Source of the DNA: Vespula vulgaris
Taxonomy: Eukaryota > Arthropoda > Insecta > Hymenoptera > Vespidae
Length of the DNA: 64,000 nt
NCBI RefSeq assembly: GCF_905475345.1
Contig: NC_066594.1
Coordinates: forward strand, 5,783,501-5,847,500
Direction of reading: 5' to 3'
In this document: positions 63,855 through 64,000 of the stretch, in pieces
Layout of the letters: each line of letters starts with the position of its first letter
Position numbering within the stretch: the first letter of the stretch is position 1
Position numbers and translations under genes: made by a program
Notes under the pieces: model-generated
What the model was told of the DNA's origin: nothing
The model's database searches: none
What the model saw: the letters and a program-made list of their open reading frames with translations, nothing else

Positions 63855-64000
63855 TCTATCTCCTCTTCCTTCTTCTCGTCCCTTATTCCCTTTGAATAAA
63901 TTAACGAAATAATATTCTCCTTTATTCTCAGTCTCTCTATCGTACGATCGATAGGTTATAATCGAGGGTTCGTAGAATTTTCTCCCAGAAGAAATAAGGA
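63426..64000 (-). promoter_or_regulatory. DYRK2 5' leader/upstream region, GA-rich on the coding strand
   Basis: The stretch directly before the start codon is a run of GA and GAA on the minus strand (63426-63525), the kind of sequence bound by GAGA-type factors. Further out, 63735-63780 is pyrimidine-rich on the plus strand, and 63784-63855 is a TTAT/TTAG tetranucleotide tract. No splice acceptor or start site can be fixed. Confidence 0.45.
63784..63855. repeat. (TTAG)/(TTAT)n tetranucleotide repeat
   Basis: Four-base units, first alternating with TTAG and then pure TTAT, about 70 bp near the right edge of the window. Confidence 0.9.

Noticed and set aside
63784..63855. TTAG-containing tetramers that might suggest telomeric repeats
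   Set aside because: Insect telomere units are TTAGG; here the unit is four bases and mostly TTAT, so this is an ordinary microsatellite.
1..64000. CRISPR arrays, insertion sequences, bacterial operons
   Set aside because: No regularly spaced identical repeats with unique spacers and no bacterial-type genes; all tandem repeats are eukaryotic microsatellites.

Overview
The window looks like nuclear DNA of an insect, most probably a hymenopteran (ant, bee or wasp). The evidence is spliced animal genes with short AT-rich introns, two kilobase-scale introns, and AT-rich spacers dense in microsatellites but with frequent CpG. Nothing bacterial, viral or organellar was seen. The species cannot be fixed from the sequence alone.

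From left to right: positions 1-7846 are the 3'-ward part of intron 1 of a minus-strand UBE2H (ubiquitin-conjugating enzyme E2 H) gene. Its coding first exon is at 7847-7899 and the rest lies off the left edge. Positions 7900-9400 are its upstream region, unusually rich in tri-, tetra- and hexanucleotide arrays. A compact gene block follows. wntless (minus, 11 coding exons, 11728-14670) is head-to-head with Strip (plus, 12 coding exons, 15633-19148). Strip converges on glucose-6-phosphate dehydrogenase (minus, 20490-27955, with a 5.2 kb first intron). Next are the mitochondrial ribosomal protein mS37/CHCHD1 (plus, 30219-30668) and, convergent with it, brambleberry (minus, 30914-32521). A 12.4 kb spacer (32522-44901) has no recognised gene. 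The last 19 kb hold a class II DYRK kinase (DYRK2/smi35A type, minus, 44902-63425), made of two coding exons separated by a 16 kb intron.

Exon joins were worked out by hand. The deduced coding lengths close in frame: wntless 551 aa, Strip 820 aa, G6PD 521 aa, mS37 118 aa, brambleberry 385 aa, DYRK2 849 aa. The genes are unrelated housekeeping or developmental functions: Wnt secretion, the STRIPAK phosphatase complex, the pentose phosphate pathway, the mitochondrial ribosome, nuclear-envelope fusion, protein kinase signalling and ubiquitin conjugation. There is no operon-like logic beyond a shared wntless/Strip promoter region.

I did not find a convincing new biological system. The most checkable oddities are a Strip intron whose donor reads GG instead of GT, a GC-AG intron in G6PD, a diverged ~128 bp inverted repeat at 29262-29563, three short uORFs and two adjacent dyads ahead of Strip, CTCF-like motifs in spacers, and two small unexplained coding-looking stretches near 33.7-34.4 kb.
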